Below are positions 18,815 to 29,280 of a DNA stretch of 64,000 bases, piece after piece (positions within the stretch are counted from its first letter, which is position 1; each line of letters begins with the position of its first letter). The stretch spans positions 434,001-498,000 of the forward strand of contig NZ_CP006942.1 in NCBI RefSeq assembly GCF_000521605.1. Reading direction: 5' to 3'. This stretch comes from Mannheimia sp. USDA-ARS-USMARC-1261 (lineage in GTDB: Bacteria; Pseudomonadota; Gammaproteobacteria; Enterobacterales; Pasteurellaceae). The position numbers and the translations under genes are program-made. The notes beneath the pieces are model-generated. The model saw only the letters and a program-made list of their open reading frames with translations, was not told the DNA's origin and ran no database searches.

Positions 18815-20536
18815 ATGGCAACTATTTTAAACCAAACAATGAAAAAGGCATTCGTGCCAACTGCAATTGCATTATTCATTTCTGCCTGTACATCGGTAAA
18901 CCCAATCACCGAATCCATCAAAGATGAGGCTTATTCAAGCTCAGAGTTCTATATCAATAAAGCCGATCAAACTAGAGCCAAAGAAGATAAAATTTCATAC
19001 CAGCTTCTCGCCGTACGTAAATTAATTGATGAAAATAAAGAATATGAAGCACAAAATACCTTTAGTGAAATTCAAGTGGCTGAAATGAATGACGTGCAGA
19101 AATTAGAATATGCATTAGTTTCTGCACAACTTGCGGCTTTACAAGGTAAAAATGAAATGGCGATTAGCCAGTTAAAAGCGGTTCAACCTTCTTTATTAAG
19201 TCCTGCACAGCGTTTACGCTATATTCAAACACAAGCCCGTATTGCGGCAAATCAGAATGATGCAATTGGTATTGTACGTGCGAGATCGCAGTTAAATGCT
19301 TACTACAAAATGAACCGCGAACGCCAAGAAAATAACGATATTATTTGGCAAACCTTACGTGATGCTAATCGTGGAATGCTGGAAAGAACAGTGCCTGAAG
19401 CCGGTGAAATGGAGCTTGCAGGCTGGTTAGCATTAATTAATATTTATAACCAAAATGTAACTACACCTGCTCAAATGCCACAGGCAATTAATAATTGGAA
19501 AAACCAATATCCAAACCACAGTGCGGTTACGGTTATGCCAACTGAATTACAAGGTGTGAATAATTTCCAACAAACGCAATTAAATAGTGTTGCATTATTA
19601 TTACCGCTTAGTGGTGATGCTCAAATTTTAGGCGATATTATTCAGCGTGGTTTTAATGATGCAAAAGCAGATGATCCAACAGCAGTTCAGACGTTTGATA
19701 CAAGCTCATCTGATGTAAATTCATTAATTGCCCAAGCAAAACAACAAGGGGCAAATATTATTGTTGGACCGTTGCTGAAATCTCGGGTAGATGAAATGCT
19801 ATTGAGCCCGGAAATTCAAAATATTAACGTGTTAGCTCTAAACGCAACGGAAAATGCACGCAATATTGCTCAAGTTTGTTACTACGGCTTATCGCCGGAG
19901 TCTGAAGCTCAAGCAGGGGCGGAGAAAATGTACCGTGATGGTCATCGAGTGGCTATCGTTGCAGCCCCACAAGATGATTTTGGTAATCGCTCAGCAGAAG
20001 CCTTTGCAAAACGTTGGCGTCAGTTAAGTGGCACTGATGCTGATGTACGTTATTATAATCAACCGCTTGATTCTGTTGCTTCTATTCAAAATGCAGGCAT
20101 AACTAAAGCTGGTTTGTATGTATTAGGCGGTGCAGAACAAGTGGTAGAAATTAAACAAGGTATTGATAGTTCTAACTTAAAAGATCGCTTGGTAATTTAT
20201 ACTTCATCACGCAGTAACTCGCCAAATAATGGCATTGATTTCTATACGGCAATGGAAGGTGTAAAATTTAGTGAAGTGCCGTTATTGGCAGATACTACTT
20301 CAAATGAATACCAAAAAGCAGAAAATTTAGCCAATAGTGATTTCTCAATGATGCGTTTATATGCAATGGGAGCTGATGCGTGGTCGCTTGCTACGAAATT
20401 TAACGAGTTCCGTCATATTCCGGGCTATAAAATTTCAGGTTTAACCGGCGAATTAAAAGCCGGACAAAATTGTAATATTGAACGTAGTTTATCTTGGTTG
20501 CAATATCGAAATGGGGCTATTCAACAGGCTTATTAA
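18815..20536 (+). CDS. lpoA: LpoA, outer-membrane lipoprotein activator of PBP1A
   Basis: 573 residues. A lipoprotein signal ends at lipobox ISAC (Cys25). The N-terminal part is a TPR-like helical domain (to about 250), and the C-terminal part has a periplasmic binding-protein fold starting [12 protein letters not shown]. It spans the periplasm to stimulate the peptidoglycan synthase PBP1A. The ATG at 18815 has GAGG at good spacing; an internal ATG at 18839 is possible but has no signal. First gene of the lpoA-yraN-diaA-dolP block. Confidence 0.95.
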   Translation: MATILNQTMKKAFVPTAIALFISACTSVNPITESIKDEAYSSSEFYINKADQTRAKEDKISYQLLAVRKLIDENKEYEAQNTFSEIQVAEMNDVQKLEYALVSAQLAALQGKNEMAISQLKAVQPSLLSPAQRLRYIQTQARIAANQNDAIGIVRARSQLNAYYKMNRERQENNDIIWQTLRDANRGMLERTVPEAGEMELAGWLALINIYNQNVTTPAQMPQAINNWKNQYPNHSAVTVMPTELQGVNNFQQTQLNSVALLLPLSGDAQILGDIIQRGFNDAKADDPTAVQTFDTSSSDVNSLIAQAKQQGANIIVGPLLKSRVDEMLLSPEIQNINVLALNATENARNIAQVCYYGLSPESEAQAGAEKMYRDGHRVAIVAAPQDDFGNRSAEAFAKRWRQLSGTDADVRYYNQPLDSVASIQNAGITKAGLYVLGGAEQVVEIKQGIDSSNLKDRLVIYTSSRSNSPNNGIDFYTAMEGVKFSEVPLLADTTSNEYQKAENLANSDFSMMRLYAMGADAWSLATKFNEFRHIPGYKISGLTGELKAGQNCNIERSLSWLQYRNGAIQQAY

Positions 20537-20882
20537 TAAACGAGAACAAGGCTCTTTTTATGAACAAAAAGCCCGAGTGTTTTTAGAACAGCAAGGGCTT
20601 CGTTTTGTTGCCGCTAACCGACATTTTAAAGGCGGAGAGCTGGATTTGATTATGCAAGACGGACAAACGATTGTTTTTGTCGAAGTCCGTCAGCGTAAAA
20701 GTGATCGTTATGGTTCGGCAGTTGAAAGCATTGATTACCGAAAACAACAAAAATGGCAAAATGCGGCGAATATGTGGCTACTCAAACAACATCAAAGTTT
20801 AGAAACTGCAAATTGCCGCTTTGATGTGGTTGCTTTTGATGGAAGCCAATCCCCATTATGGATTCCTAACTTTTTAGGTTAG
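20511..20882 (+). CDS. yraN: YraN family protein (UPF0102, endonuclease-like fold)
   Basis: 123 residues. The nuclease-like core [22 protein letters not shown] (acidic residue, then E-V-K/R type) is characteristic of UPF0102. The function is unknown in detail. The start at 20511 overlaps lpoA by 26 bp; a longer frame from 20478 has no support. Confidence 0.9.
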   Translation: MGLFNRLINKREQGSFYEQKARVFLEQQGLRFVAANRHFKGGELDLIMQDGQTIVFVEVRQRKSDRYGSAVESIDYRKQQKWQNAANMWLLKQHQSLETANCRFDVVAFDGSQSPLWIPNFLG

Positions 20883-20888
20883 ATTAAG

Positions 20889-21473
20889 ATGTTAAATAAA
20901 ATCCAAGATAGATTTACCGAAAGTATACAAACCCAAATTTCTGCAGCAGAATTATTGCCGGCTAAATTAAGTGAAGCAGCAAACCGCATTGTGGCGTGTT
21001 TATTGCGTGGCGATAAAGTGATTGTGTGCGGGCACGGGCGTTCTTACGGCAATGCGGCTTTGCTGGTTAGCCACTTAATTCATCGCTATGAGCTGGCAAG
21101 ACCGAGCTTTTCTGCGGTGCAATTACAAATTAACGGCATATTAGCCGGCGTTTTTGCACAAGATAATGAGCTAGATTCAATTTATAAAAAACAATTACAA
21201 GCGGTTGCAAAAGAGGGTGATCTCTTCATTGTTTTTTCGCCTGTGGGAAATGAAGAGTGTATATTGCAAGCCATTCATACGGCTAAAAGTCAGCATTTAG
21301 ATTTAGATATTATTGCTTTAACAGGCAGTAATAATGACCACACACTCGGATTATTAGATGAAAGTGATATTGAAATTTCAGCTCCCTCAACCAATGAGTT
21401 GAGAGTGATTGAAAGCCATCATTTTTATACTAATTTACTCTGTGAACTTATCGACCATTTACTTTTCTCGTAA
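20889..21473 (+). CDS. diaA: DiaA, DnaA initiator-associating factor (SIS domain)
   Basis: A 194-residue SIS-domain protein. E. coli DiaA binds DnaA and promotes orderly initiation at oriC. Motifs are VIVCGHGRSYGNAALL (the sugar-phosphate-like site) and the C-terminal NLLCELIDHLLF, close to E. coli CLCDLIDNTLF. It is 6 bp after yraN and 9 bp before dolP, so one transcript is likely. GmhA is an alternative SIS homologue, but the context favours DiaA. Confidence 0.9.
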   Translation: MLNKIQDRFTESIQTQISAAELLPAKLSEAANRIVACLLRGDKVIVCGHGRSYGNAALLVSHLIHRYELARPSFSAVQLQINGILAGVFAQDNELDSIYKKQLQAVAKEGDLFIVFSPVGNEECILQAIHTAKSQHLDLDIIALTGSNNDHTLGLLDESDIEISAPSTNELRVIESHHFYTNLLCELIDHLLFS

Positions 21474-21482
21474 GGAGAGATT

Positions 21483-22073
21483 ATGACGTATTTAGCAAAA
21501 AAACTGCTTAAAGCAGGTTTATTCACTTTAGGCTTCCTGTCTTTACAAGGCTGTATTACCACCGCAGTAGTAACTTCAGCAGCAGTGGCAACCAAAGTGG
21601 CTACTGACCCACGCTCAACAGGCACACAGGTTGATGATGAAATTTTAGAAGAAAAAGTGGCTTACAACATCAATAAAGACGAACAAATTAAACAAGAAGC
21701 CCGCATTAATGTAGTGGCTTACAACGGTAAGGTGTTATTAATTGGTCAAGCACCGAGTATGGACGTCGTGGAAAATGCTAAAAACTTAGCCGCAGGAGCA
21801 GAAGGGGTAACGGAAATTTATAACGAAATCCGACAAGGCGAAAAAATCGGCTTTGGACAGATTACACAAGATAGCTGGATTACCACCCAAGTTAAATCTA
21901 AGCTCTTAGTAAATGGCGAAGTAAAAGCTACGGAAGTAAAAGTCGTTACCGAAAACAGCGAAGTTTTCTTAATGGGTAAAGTAAGCCACGTTCAAGCTGA
22001 TGCTGCCGCAGAAGTAGCTCGTAATGTAGGTGGTGTAACAAAAGTTGTTAAAGTATTTAGCTATGCACACTAA
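21483..22073 (+). CDS. dolP: DolP, BON-domain outer-membrane lipoprotein
   Basis: 196 residues. A lipoprotein signal with lipobox LQGC (Cys24) is followed by two BON domains (about 48-115 and 125-195). DolP (YraP) maintains outer-membrane integrity at division sites and BAM function in E. coli. The Shine-Dalgarno AAGGAGA is strong. Last gene of the block, followed by a terminator. Confidence 0.94.
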   Translation: MTYLAKKLLKAGLFTLGFLSLQGCITTAVVTSAAVATKVATDPRSTGTQVDDEILEEKVAYNINKDEQIKQEARINVVAYNGKVLLIGQAPSMDVVENAKNLAAGAEGVTEIYNEIRQGEKIGFGQITQDSWITTQVKSKLLVNGEVKATEVKVVTENSEVFLMGKVSHVQADAAAEVARNVGGVTKVVKVFSYAH

Positions 22074-22076
22074 TTG

Positions 22077-22107
22077 ATAAGGCGAACCTCAGTGTTCGCC
22101 TTATTTC
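22077..22107 (+). terminator. Terminator after dolP
   Basis: The perfect 11-bp stem ATAAGGCGAAC / GTTCGCCTTAT with a 6-nt loop, then TTTC. Confidence 0.88.
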
Positions 22108-22172
22108 GTTGATTTGTAAAATTTTAGGGAAATTTAACCGCTTGTTTTACTAATAAAATAGGAATAAACAAT

Positions 22173-24782
22173 ATGAAAAAGACAGCATTATTTAAATTAA
22201 GTGCATTAAGTCTTGCTTTAGCAGGGCAATATGCTTACGCAGATGTAGTTAATCATACTTGCACGGTAAGTTCAGATTGTTATTACTCAACATTACAAGT
22301 TGGAAGTTCTAACTATAATGATAGAGAAAATAATAAACGTTACTGGTATGTTCATTCATCTCGGTTGGGTAATCATGATGATGATTTAAATGTTTCAATT
22401 ATACCGCAGCATTATAAAAATACATTGTCATCTAATAATACTGATAGTAGTTTTGTTTTAATTGGTATTGACAATCCGTATCGAGATGATTTTTCACTTT
22501 CTGATTTAGAATATAAACGAAAAGCGAGTTTATATATTCCGTCAGGAACAATGGCAACAGTATCAAATAGTGGTCATTATGATACTAAAGTTGTATATCT
22601 CCACAATGCAGATGGGAATATTGAATCTGGTGTTACATTACAAGTAGGGGAGTTAGAACACGATACTGCAACACTATTGACTGCTATTCGTGTATCTGGA
22701 GAAAGTAATTTAACGACTTCTGCGGACATTATTTTAAAAAGCAGAGATGCTGATGCAATTTTTGCAAAAGATAATTCAAAAGTAACAGCTGAAAATCATA
22801 AAATTGAATTATCTCCCGAATCAGAGGGCATTGTAGTTCGTGATAATGCTAGAGTGATAGCAGATAATGTAACTATTAGTGGTTCTGGTTTTCTCCAAGC
22901 TGGGTTGGTTACTTCAGGAGAAAGATCTTCCATTGAGTTTAATAACGGAAAAATTAATTTAACTAATGATATTTTAACGATGGCTATTAGTGCAGATAAT
23001 GGAAAAATTGATATTAATCATAGTGATATTAATGCCAATTATGCGGTAACTCCAGATGCTTATGGGTATAAAGAAAATGCAGATTATACTTCTGCTCATA
23101 GTGTTGTGAATATCAATCATAGCAATGTTACTGGTAGAGAATTATTTGTGGCAGTAAATACCAATGAAGATACAGAGCCACTTTCTCGTGATTATTCTAC
23201 TACCGTGAATGTTGAGAGCAGTAAGATATCAGGTAGAATTGTAAATATTAAAGATGTTTCTGAGGAAAACGAAGACAACGAATTAGATATTCGCATTGAT
23301 ACACAAGCTAATACTAATGTTGATCTTACAATGAAAAACAGTCAATGGATGGTAAATGGCGATAGTCATTTAAATGGACTTGCAATGGCAAATTCTACAA
23401 CCTCATTGCAAAAAACAGGTAATCAATTTCAAACTTTGACGATTACGGATTACTTAATCGGCAACGGTCATTTTGATCTCAACACCGATCTTGCTAACCA
23501 GCAATCTGACAAAATTGTGGTAAAAGGCGAAGATAGAGGTAATTTCACATTAGGCATTAAAGATAGCGGTAATGAACCGGATGCACCTAACGGAAAAGTA
23601 ACTTTGGTTGAAACCCAAACAGGGCGAGCTGAATTTAGCTTAAAAGATCGTGAATATGTGGATGCAGGGGCGTATCGTTATCGCTTAAACAAAGAGGGAA
23701 CAAATTGGGTATTGGCAAACCGCCAAGCTGAGCCTGTTAAAAATAACTCTATTCAGCCTACGCCCCCTGCTAAGCCGGTAACACCAGCACCTACTGAACC
23801 AAGTCAGCCAGTGGTTCAGCCAAAACCTGTAGCTCCAACTCAGCCGGTTGTTGTTCAACCGACACAACCTCAACCAATGCAGCCTAGCCAACCTGTTGTA
23901 GTTCCTGTGTTGAAAGCCTTAAGTGAGAAAACAAACGCTCTTGTTTCTCTCCGCCAGGCTCAAGGTATATTGCTGAACCAAAACTTACAAGGCATTCATC
24001 AACGTTTAGGCGAGTTAAAAACTGATAAATCCAGCAATGTGTGGGTAAAAAATAGCAATAGCCGAAGTGAAGCTAAAGCCCAAAATGTGGCAGTAGATAG
24101 CCGTTCTTCAGGGTTTGAGATGGATTCTCACAGCTTACAAATTGGGGCAGATCGTGCTATTAATGATAATCTGCGTTTAGGTGGATTTGTAGGTACAAGC
24201 CGTGCTGATGTGGATTTTAATAGTGAATACAGCAAAGGGAAATTACGTTCACAAGCGGTCGGTTTATACGCAACTTTTGCAAATGAACAAGGCTGGTATC
24301 TGGATAACATCGTCAAATATGAACGTTTAACTGCTAAATTTGTTGATGAAAAACGTAAATACAATGCGTTTAGTCTTTCCAGCGAAATCGGCAAACGTTT
24401 TGTATTAAGCAATGATTGGAGCATTACACCACAAGCTCAACTTGCTTACCATACCGTTAATGGAAAAGCTGATGAAAGCCGTTTAAATCTCTTTACCGCT
24501 CGTGCAGGCGTGCGTGTCGCAAAAGGCTTTGTATTGAATAATGGTTGGAATGTACAACCTTATGCGGAAGTGAATGCGATTACTGAAAAAGCGAATAATG
24601 CAAAAGTGCGAGTGAATCAATATCAATTTGATGTGGTAGAAAACAAAGGCAGAGTACAAACTGCATTAGGCTTAACGGCAGGAAATAATAACCACCGTTT
24701 AGGCTTAGAGGCTTCAGTTATCTCTGGTAGTAAATTTAAGCAGCCACTTAGTGTGTTAGCGAATTATCGTTATCAGTGGTAA
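22173..24782 (+). CDS. Autotransporter (type Va secretion) with proline-rich linker
   Basis: 869 residues. A signal peptide (1-23, ending AYA) is followed by a passenger (about 24-520) rich in Asn/Ser/Asp with imperfect beta-helix-like repeats, an early cysteine pair (CTVSSDCYY) and no GDSGS serine-protease motif. A Pro/Gln/Val-rich linker lies at about 525-578 and a 12-strand-type barrel at about 610-869, ending in aromatic YRYQW. This is pertactin/AIDA-like architecture, so a surface-exposed adhesin-like role is inferred. It is monocistronic. The barrel carries an uptake signal (24251-24259). It is the most variable-looking gene in the 18-29 kb region. Confidence 0.9.
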   Translation: MKKTALFKLSALSLALAGQYAYADVVNHTCTVSSDCYYSTLQVGSSNYNDRENNKRYWYVHSSRLGNHDDDLNVSIIPQHYKNTLSSNNTDSSFVLIGIDNPYRDDFSLSDLEYKRKASLYIPSGTMATVSNSGHYDTKVVYLHNADGNIESGVTLQVGELEHDTATLLTAIRVSGESNLTTSADIILKSRDADAIFAKDNSKVTAENHKIELSPESEGIVVRDNARVIADNVTISGSGFLQAGLVTSGERSSIEFNNGKINLTNDILTMAISADNGKIDINHSDINANYAVTPDAYGYKENADYTSAHSVVNINHSNVTGRELFVAVNTNEDTEPLSRDYSTTVNVESSKISGRIVNIKDVSEENEDNELDIRIDTQANTNVDLTMKNSQWMVNGDSHLNGLAMANSTTSLQKTGNQFQTLTITDYLIGNGHFDLNTDLANQQSDKIVVKGEDRGNFTLGIKDSGNEPDAPNGKVTLVETQTGRAEFSLKDREYVDAGAYRYRLNKEGTNWVLANRQAEPVKNNSIQPTPPAKPVTPAPTEPSQPVVQPKPVAPTQPVVVQPTQPQPMQPSQPVVVPVLKALSEKTNALVSLRQAQGILLNQNLQGIHQRLGELKTDKSSNVWVKNSNSRSEAKAQNVAVDSRSSGFEMDSHSLQIGADRAINDNLRLGGFVGTSRADVDFNSEYSKGKLRSQAVGLYATFANEQGWYLDNIVKYERLTAKFVDEKRKYNAFSLSSEIGKRFVLSNDWSITPQAQLAYHTVNGKADESRLNLFTARAGVRVAKGFVLNNGWNVQPYAEVNAITEKANNAKVRVNQYQFDVVENKGRVQTALGLTAGNNNHRLGLEASVISGSKFKQPLSVLANYRYQW

Positions 24783-24825
24783 TGATCTGCAAAAAATTAG
24801 GTAAATTCTACCGCTTGTAAAAATG

Positions 24826-24850
24826 TAGGGGCAAATTGCAATTTGCCCTA
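24826..24850. repeat. Intergenic palindrome, copy B
   Basis: TAGGGGCAAATTG followed by CAATTTGCCCTA. It is the same palindrome as at 10707-10732 with one C lost on the right arm. It lies between convergent autotransporter and tusA genes, where it may terminate transcription. Confidence 0.82.
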
Positions 24851-24858
24851 TGGTTGTT

Positions 24859-25101
24859 TTACTCTAGACCTTTTTTGATCCAATAGTGATAGGGAGAGGT
24901 AGAAACCTCTTTTTGCAGGAGCTGATGATCCATAAATTCGCAGAAACTTGGAATATCACGCGTAGTTGCTGGGTCATCGGCGATAATATGTAAAATTTCG
25001 CCATCTTCCATCGTGCGGATTGTTTTACGGGTCAGCATTACCGGCTCCGGGCAGCGTAGCCCTAAGGTATCTAATTCTCTATTTACAATTAACTTATTCA
25101 T
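24859..25101 (-). CDS. tusA: TusA, sulfur carrier protein
   Basis: 80 residues. The active cysteine is in GLRCPEPVM near residue 17, the CPxP signature of TusA/SirA proteins. It relays sulfur to the TusBCD/TusE/MnmA route of 2-thiouridine synthesis. It is divergent from pepQ with only 10 bp between start codons, so the promoters overlap the coding regions. Confidence 0.93.
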   Translation of the reverse strand: MNKLIVNRELDTLGLRCPEPVMLTRKTIRTMEDGEILHIIADDPATTRDIPSFCEFMDHQLLQKEVSTSPYHYWIKKGLE

Positions 25102-25111
25102 TCTATTCCTT

Positions 25112-26434
25112 ATGAAAACATTATTCTCTGAACATCTCTCTCGCTTGCAAAATGTTGTACAAGACTTACTTGAAAAAGCTTTTTTAGACGGTTTATGGAT
25201 TTATTCAGGCAAAGCGAAAAATTGGTTTGTAGACGACCAAACCGCCCCATTTAAAATTAACCCTTATTTTAATTACTTTTTCCCTTATTCCCAAGCTGAA
25301 AATTGCTGGTTATTCCTAGACGGCAAAAATAAACCAACAATTTACTTTTATGCCCCTGAAGATTATTGGGTTTCTACTCCAAAAATACCGACGGAAGCTT
25401 TTTTTGCCACTGAATTTGAGTGGGTTTTACTTAAGTCTGAAACTGAAATTGCAAAATTTATTCAAAATCCGACCGCTTGTGCTTTTATTGGGGAAGATAG
25501 CCTGCTTGCAAATTCACTTGGCTTTAGCCAAATTAATCCGCAAAAACTTCTGAATATACTTAATTTTGAGCGTTCAATTAAAAGTGAATTTGAGATCGAG
25601 AGTATTTACCAAGCTCAATTTTCTGCGTTAAAAGGGCATTATGCAGCTAAAGATGCCTTTTTGGCAGGCAAAAGTGAGTTTGAAATTAACCTTGAATATT
25701 TAAAAGCCACTCAGCAGTCTGATCTAAATGTGCCTTATGGCAATATTATGGCGATTAATCAAAACGGAGCGGTGTTGCATTATACGGCATTAGATTTTGA
25801 TACCGGTACAAAACGCCACAGCTTTTTAATTGATGCGGGGGCAACGGTAAATGGTTATGCTTCTGATCTTACTCGAACTTATGCTTTTGATAGTTCATCA
25901 GAATTTGCGGAATTGGTTGCTAAAATGGAGCAATTTAAATTAGAGATTATTGCAGATTTATCGATTGGCATTAATTATCTGCATTACCACACTCGAATGC
26001 AGCAGATGATTTCTCAGCTTTTAGTTGAGCATCAATTTATTCATTTACCGGCAGAACAAATTTTTGAGGAAGGTATCAGCAGAACTTTCTTCCCACACGG
26101 GTTAGGGCATTTACTTGGCATTCAGGTTCACGATGTGGCAGGTTTTCAACAGAATGCAAGAGGTAGCCACAAAGCACCGCCAGAGGCTTATCCGAGCCTA
26201 CGTTGCACTCGTGATTTGCAAGAAAATATGGTACTGACTATTGAGCCGGGTTTCTATTTTATTGATATGTTGCTGAGTAGCTGGAAAAATAGTGCTTATT
26301 CTTCTGCCTTTAATTGGCAGAAAATTGATGATTTTAAACGCTTTGGTGGTATTCGTACCGAAGATAATATCGTGATGCGTGCAACAGGTGCGGAAAACTT
26401 AACCGCAAAAGCAGAATTAAATGTGAGGAAATAA
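25112..26434 (+). CDS. pepQ: PepQ, Xaa-Pro dipeptidase
   Basis: A metallopeptidase that cleaves X-Pro dipeptides. 440 residues. The pita-bread fold metal ligands are visible: [20 protein letters not shown] (two Asp), [16 protein letters not shown] (His), LTIEPGFYF (Glu) and GGIRTEDN (Glu). The longer frame from GTG at 25013 overlaps tusA and is rejected. First of five closely packed genes. Confidence 0.95.
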   Translation: MKTLFSEHLSRLQNVVQDLLEKAFLDGLWIYSGKAKNWFVDDQTAPFKINPYFNYFFPYSQAENCWLFLDGKNKPTIYFYAPEDYWVSTPKIPTEAFFATEFEWVLLKSETEIAKFIQNPTACAFIGEDSLLANSLGFSQINPQKLLNILNFERSIKSEFEIESIYQAQFSALKGHYAAKDAFLAGKSEFEINLEYLKATQQSDLNVPYGNIMAINQNGAVLHYTALDFDTGTKRHSFLIDAGATVNGYASDLTRTYAFDSSSEFAELVAKMEQFKLEIIADLSIGINYLHYHTRMQQMISQLLVEHQFIHLPAEQIFEEGISRTFFPHGLGHLLGIQVHDVAGFQQNARGSHKAPPEAYPSLRCTRDLQENMVLTIEPGFYFIDMLLSSWKNSAYSSAFNWQKIDDFKRFGGIRTEDNIVMRATGAENLTAKAELNVRK

Positions 26435-26919
26435 TGCCGATTTTAATGGTTCTTTTTGGAATTTTCTTTTATATCTATTGTGAAATTTCACTGCTGGTTA
26501 GCATCGGCTCCGAAATTGGCGTGCTACCAACTATTTTATTATTAGTTGCTATCTCTTTTTTAGGCTTATGGTTTGTGAAGCTACGAGGTGTCTACACCCT
26601 CTATTCAATTAAGCAAGATCTCAGCCAAGGCAAAATGCCAACAGAAGCGGTGAGTAATTCAATAATGTTTGTTCTAGCAGGCATTTTATTGATTATTCCC
26701 GGCTTTTTAAGTGATATCTTGGCGATTTTATGCGTGTTGCCGTTTAGCCGAAAACTGATTCAAGCTTTTGTGATTAATAGCGTAAAAAATAAAGTTTTTA
26801 TGCGTTTTACCTCGCAAAACACCCACTTTCATTCACAATCGGCTCAAGAGAGCAATACTTTTGATGCCGAGTTTGAGCGTAAATTTGATCCACAAGATGA
26901 AACCAAGAGGATCAAATAA
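26434..26919 (+). CDS. fxsA: FxsA family membrane protein
   Basis: 161 residues with hydrophobic segments at about 4-30, 30-48 and 78-100. The LRG motif and IPGFLSDILA are typical of FxsA. The E. coli protein is associated with F-plasmid exclusion of phage T7; its cellular role is unclear. The start overlaps the pepQ stop by one base (TAATG). Confidence 0.88.
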   Translation: MPILMVLFGIFFYIYCEISLLVSIGSEIGVLPTILLLVAISFLGLWFVKLRGVYTLYSIKQDLSQGKMPTEAVSNSIMFVLAGILLIIPGFLSDILAILCVLPFSRKLIQAFVINSVKNKVFMRFTSQNTHFHSQSAQESNTFDAEFERKFDPQDETKRIK

Positions 26920-27767
26920 TGGATAAAAGAACGCTTGCTCTGTTGAAAGTACACGGCACAGCAGTGTTTTTCGGAGCTTCCGGTATTTTCGGGGCATTAA
27001 TTCACAGCTCTGCTGAAACCATTGTTCTCGGGCGAGTGATGATCGCATTTACGATGATTTCTTTGTATTTTTTATGGAAAAAACAACCGCTTGTAAAGCT
27101 AAATCTCAAACAAATCGGGCAACAAGCTGTATCGAGTGGTTTATTAGCTGCCCATTGGGTAACGTTTTTTATTGCGGTTAAGGTAGGCGGTGTTGCGGTT
27201 GCAACATTGGGTTTTGCCAGTTTCCCTGCCTTTGTGGCGTTGTTTGAAAGTTTATTCTTCCGTGAAAAATTACGTTTTCGAGAAGTCGTATTACTGATTG
27301 CAATTACCATCGGTTTGATTTTAGTTACCCCTGAATTTACCTTTGGTAATGAAGCCACACGAGGCTTACTTTGGGGTATTTTTTCGGCATTAGTTTACGG
27401 CATTCTTGCGGTATTTAACCGCAATACAATGAGCAAAATTTCCGGTGTGCAGGCAAGTTGGTGGCAGTATATTTTTGCAACGATTTTACTGCTACCTTTT
27501 TCGCTAACTGAATTGCCTAGTGTGTCTGCACAAGATTGGTTTTGGATTTTCTGCATTGGCTTTTTGTGTACAACACTTGCTTATACTTTGTTTATTTCAA
27601 GCCTTGATACCATTAATGCACGTACCGCTTCAATGATTATCTCACTTGAGCCGGTTTATGCGATTGCAATTGCGTGGCTTTGTTTTGGTGAAATACCAAC
27701 GCTTAAGATGATTATTGGCGGAGCAATTATTTTACTTTCTGTTGCGTGGGCGAATTTGAAAAAATGA
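26919..27767 (+). CDS. DMT-superfamily (EamA) transporter
   Basis: 282 residues and 10 hydrophobic segments arranged as two EamA repeats. The second repeat ends [20 protein letters not shown], the family signature. An inner-membrane exporter or importer of small metabolites; the substrate is unknown. It overlaps fxsA by one base and rluE by 4 bp. Confidence 0.88.
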   Translation: MDKRTLALLKVHGTAVFFGASGIFGALIHSSAETIVLGRVMIAFTMISLYFLWKKQPLVKLNLKQIGQQAVSSGLLAAHWVTFFIAVKVGGVAVATLGFASFPAFVALFESLFFREKLRFREVVLLIAITIGLILVTPEFTFGNEATRGLLWGIFSALVYGILAVFNRNTMSKISGVQASWWQYIFATILLLPFSLTELPSVSAQDWFWIFCIGFLCTTLAYTLFISSLDTINARTASMIISLEPVYAIAIAWLCFGEIPTLKMIIGGAIILLSVAWANLKK

Positions 27768-28447
27768 AACAACCAATCTTTAAAAAAGCACCAAACAAGC
27801 GGTCAAATTTTGCTAAAAATTTGCAAAAACGGGAGAAAAAACGACCGCTTACTTTTGCTGAAACGACCGTCGTGCTCTTTAATAAGCCCTATGATGTACT
27901 TACGCAATTTACTGATGAGCAAGGGCGAAAAACGTTAAAGGATTTTATCGCCATTCCCAATGTTTACCCTGTAGGTCGGTTAGACAGAGATAGCGAAGGC
28001 TTATTGCTTTTAACCAATAATGGCGAGCTACAACATCGTTTAGCTCACCCAAAATTTGAGAAACAAAAAACTTATTGGGTGCAAGTAGAAGGCATTCCTA
28101 CTCTTACCGATTTAGCGAAATTAGAAAAAGGTGTGGAGTTAAAAGATGGTTTAACCCAGCCCGCGAAAGCAAAAGCGATTTCTGAGCCAAACTATCATTG
28201 GCAATCTGCTCCCAAAATTCGTGAGCGAAAAAGCATTCCAACCAGCTGGGTTGAATTGATTATTCACGAGGGAAAAAATCGCCAAGTCAGACGAATGACG
28301 GCACATATCGGCTTTCCAACGTTACGCCTAATTCGTATCGGTTTAGGCAATTTTGAATTAGCTGATTTAGACAGCGGAGAATACCGAGTGTTATCGGAAA
28401 GTGAAAAACGCAAATTATTCAAGCAGTTAGGATTAAAAGATGAGTAA
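27764..28447 (+). CDS. rluE: RluE, 23S rRNA pseudouridine(2457) synthase
   Basis: 227 residues. An RsuA-family enzyme with catalytic Asp in [18 protein letters not shown] and the C-terminal [21 protein letters not shown] motif. No S4 domain, as in RluE. The basic N-terminus (about 1-30) contains two inverted uptake-type sequences in the DNA (27795-27803 and near 27842). It begins inside the EamA gene (ATGA overlap). Confidence 0.9.
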   Translation: MKQPIFKKAPNKRSNFAKNLQKREKKRPLTFAETTVVLFNKPYDVLTQFTDEQGRKTLKDFIAIPNVYPVGRLDRDSEGLLLLTNNGELQHRLAHPKFEKQKTYWVQVEGIPTLTDLAKLEKGVELKDGLTQPAKAKAISEPNYHWQSAPKIRERKSIPTSWVELIIHEGKNRQVRRMTAHIGFPTLRLIRIGLGNFELADLDSGEYRVLSESEKRKLFKQLGLKDE

Positions 28448-29198
28448 AGGATATTGGATTATTGTTAAGGATTTTGACATTGCGTTAGTGAAAAGCGAAA
28501 TTCCTTGCGGTTTGGCAGAAGAGTTTAGCTTGGGGGATCGTGAAAAATTAGCGATAGGGATTTATCAAAATTTGCCTGTTTATTTAGTGAAAGCAACTGG
28601 GGAAGATGATCATCGAGAGTTCGCTTATTTAAGAACGCAAATTGGGCGAGAGCCGGAGTTAAGTCATTTATTGCATAGGGCTGTATCGTTAAATCATTTC
28701 TTTCATTCCCATCAATTTTGTGGGAAATGTGGTGAGAAAACCGTACTGGCAGATAATGAAATTGCGGTTCATTGTAATGCTTGCGGTAATCGAGCTTATC
28801 CAACTATTAGCCCATCAATTATTGTCGCTGTGCGTAAAGGCAGACAAATTTTGCTGGCAAATCATTTACGTCATAAAGGCACAATTTACACTACGTTAGC
28901 GGGTTTTGTGGAAGCCGGCGAACCTGTTGAAAATGCGGTTCATCGTGAAATATTTGAAGAAACAGGGTTGAAAGTTAAAAATATACGTTATTTTGGTAGC
29001 CAGCCGTGGGCGTTTCCTAATTCATTGATGCTTGGCTTTTTGGCAGATTATGAAAGTGGCGAAATTATTCTACAGGAAGAGGAGATCTGTGATGCTAAAT
29101 GGTTTGACTGTGATGAAGCATTACCTGAAATTCCACAAAAAGGTACAATTGCATTTGAGTTAATTCAAGCAACATTAAAGTTGTGTAGAGAAGAGTAG
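28440..29198 (+). CDS. nudC: NudC, NADH pyrophosphatase / RNA deNADding enzyme
   Basis: 252 residues. A zinc ribbon (FCGKCG ... HCNACGNR), then the Nudix box [23 protein letters not shown] and the NudC signature [11 protein letters not shown]. It cleaves NADH and removes NAD caps from RNA. It overlaps rluE by 8 bp and is followed by a terminator. Confidence 0.95.
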   Translation: MSKGYWIIVKDFDIALVKSEIPCGLAEEFSLGDREKLAIGIYQNLPVYLVKATGEDDHREFAYLRTQIGREPELSHLLHRAVSLNHFFHSHQFCGKCGEKTVLADNEIAVHCNACGNRAYPTISPSIIVAVRKGRQILLANHLRHKGTIYTTLAGFVEAGEPVENAVHREIFEETGLKVKNIRYFGSQPWAFPNSLMLGFLADYESGEIILQEEEICDAKWFDCDEALPEIPQKGTIAFELIQATLKLCREE

Positions 29199-29228
29199 GG
29201 ATAAATAATCATTTTGCTTTATTAAATA

Positions 29229-29264
29229 AAAAATGCTGAATAACGTTCTTTATTCAGCATTTTT
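29229..29264. terminator. Bidirectional terminator between nudC and nrdA
   Basis: The stem AAAAATGCTGAATA / TATTCAGCATTTTT around a short loop sits between convergent genes, A-rich on the left and T-rich on the right. Confidence 0.9.
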
Positions 29265-29280
29265 ATTGTTACGTTTTTAA

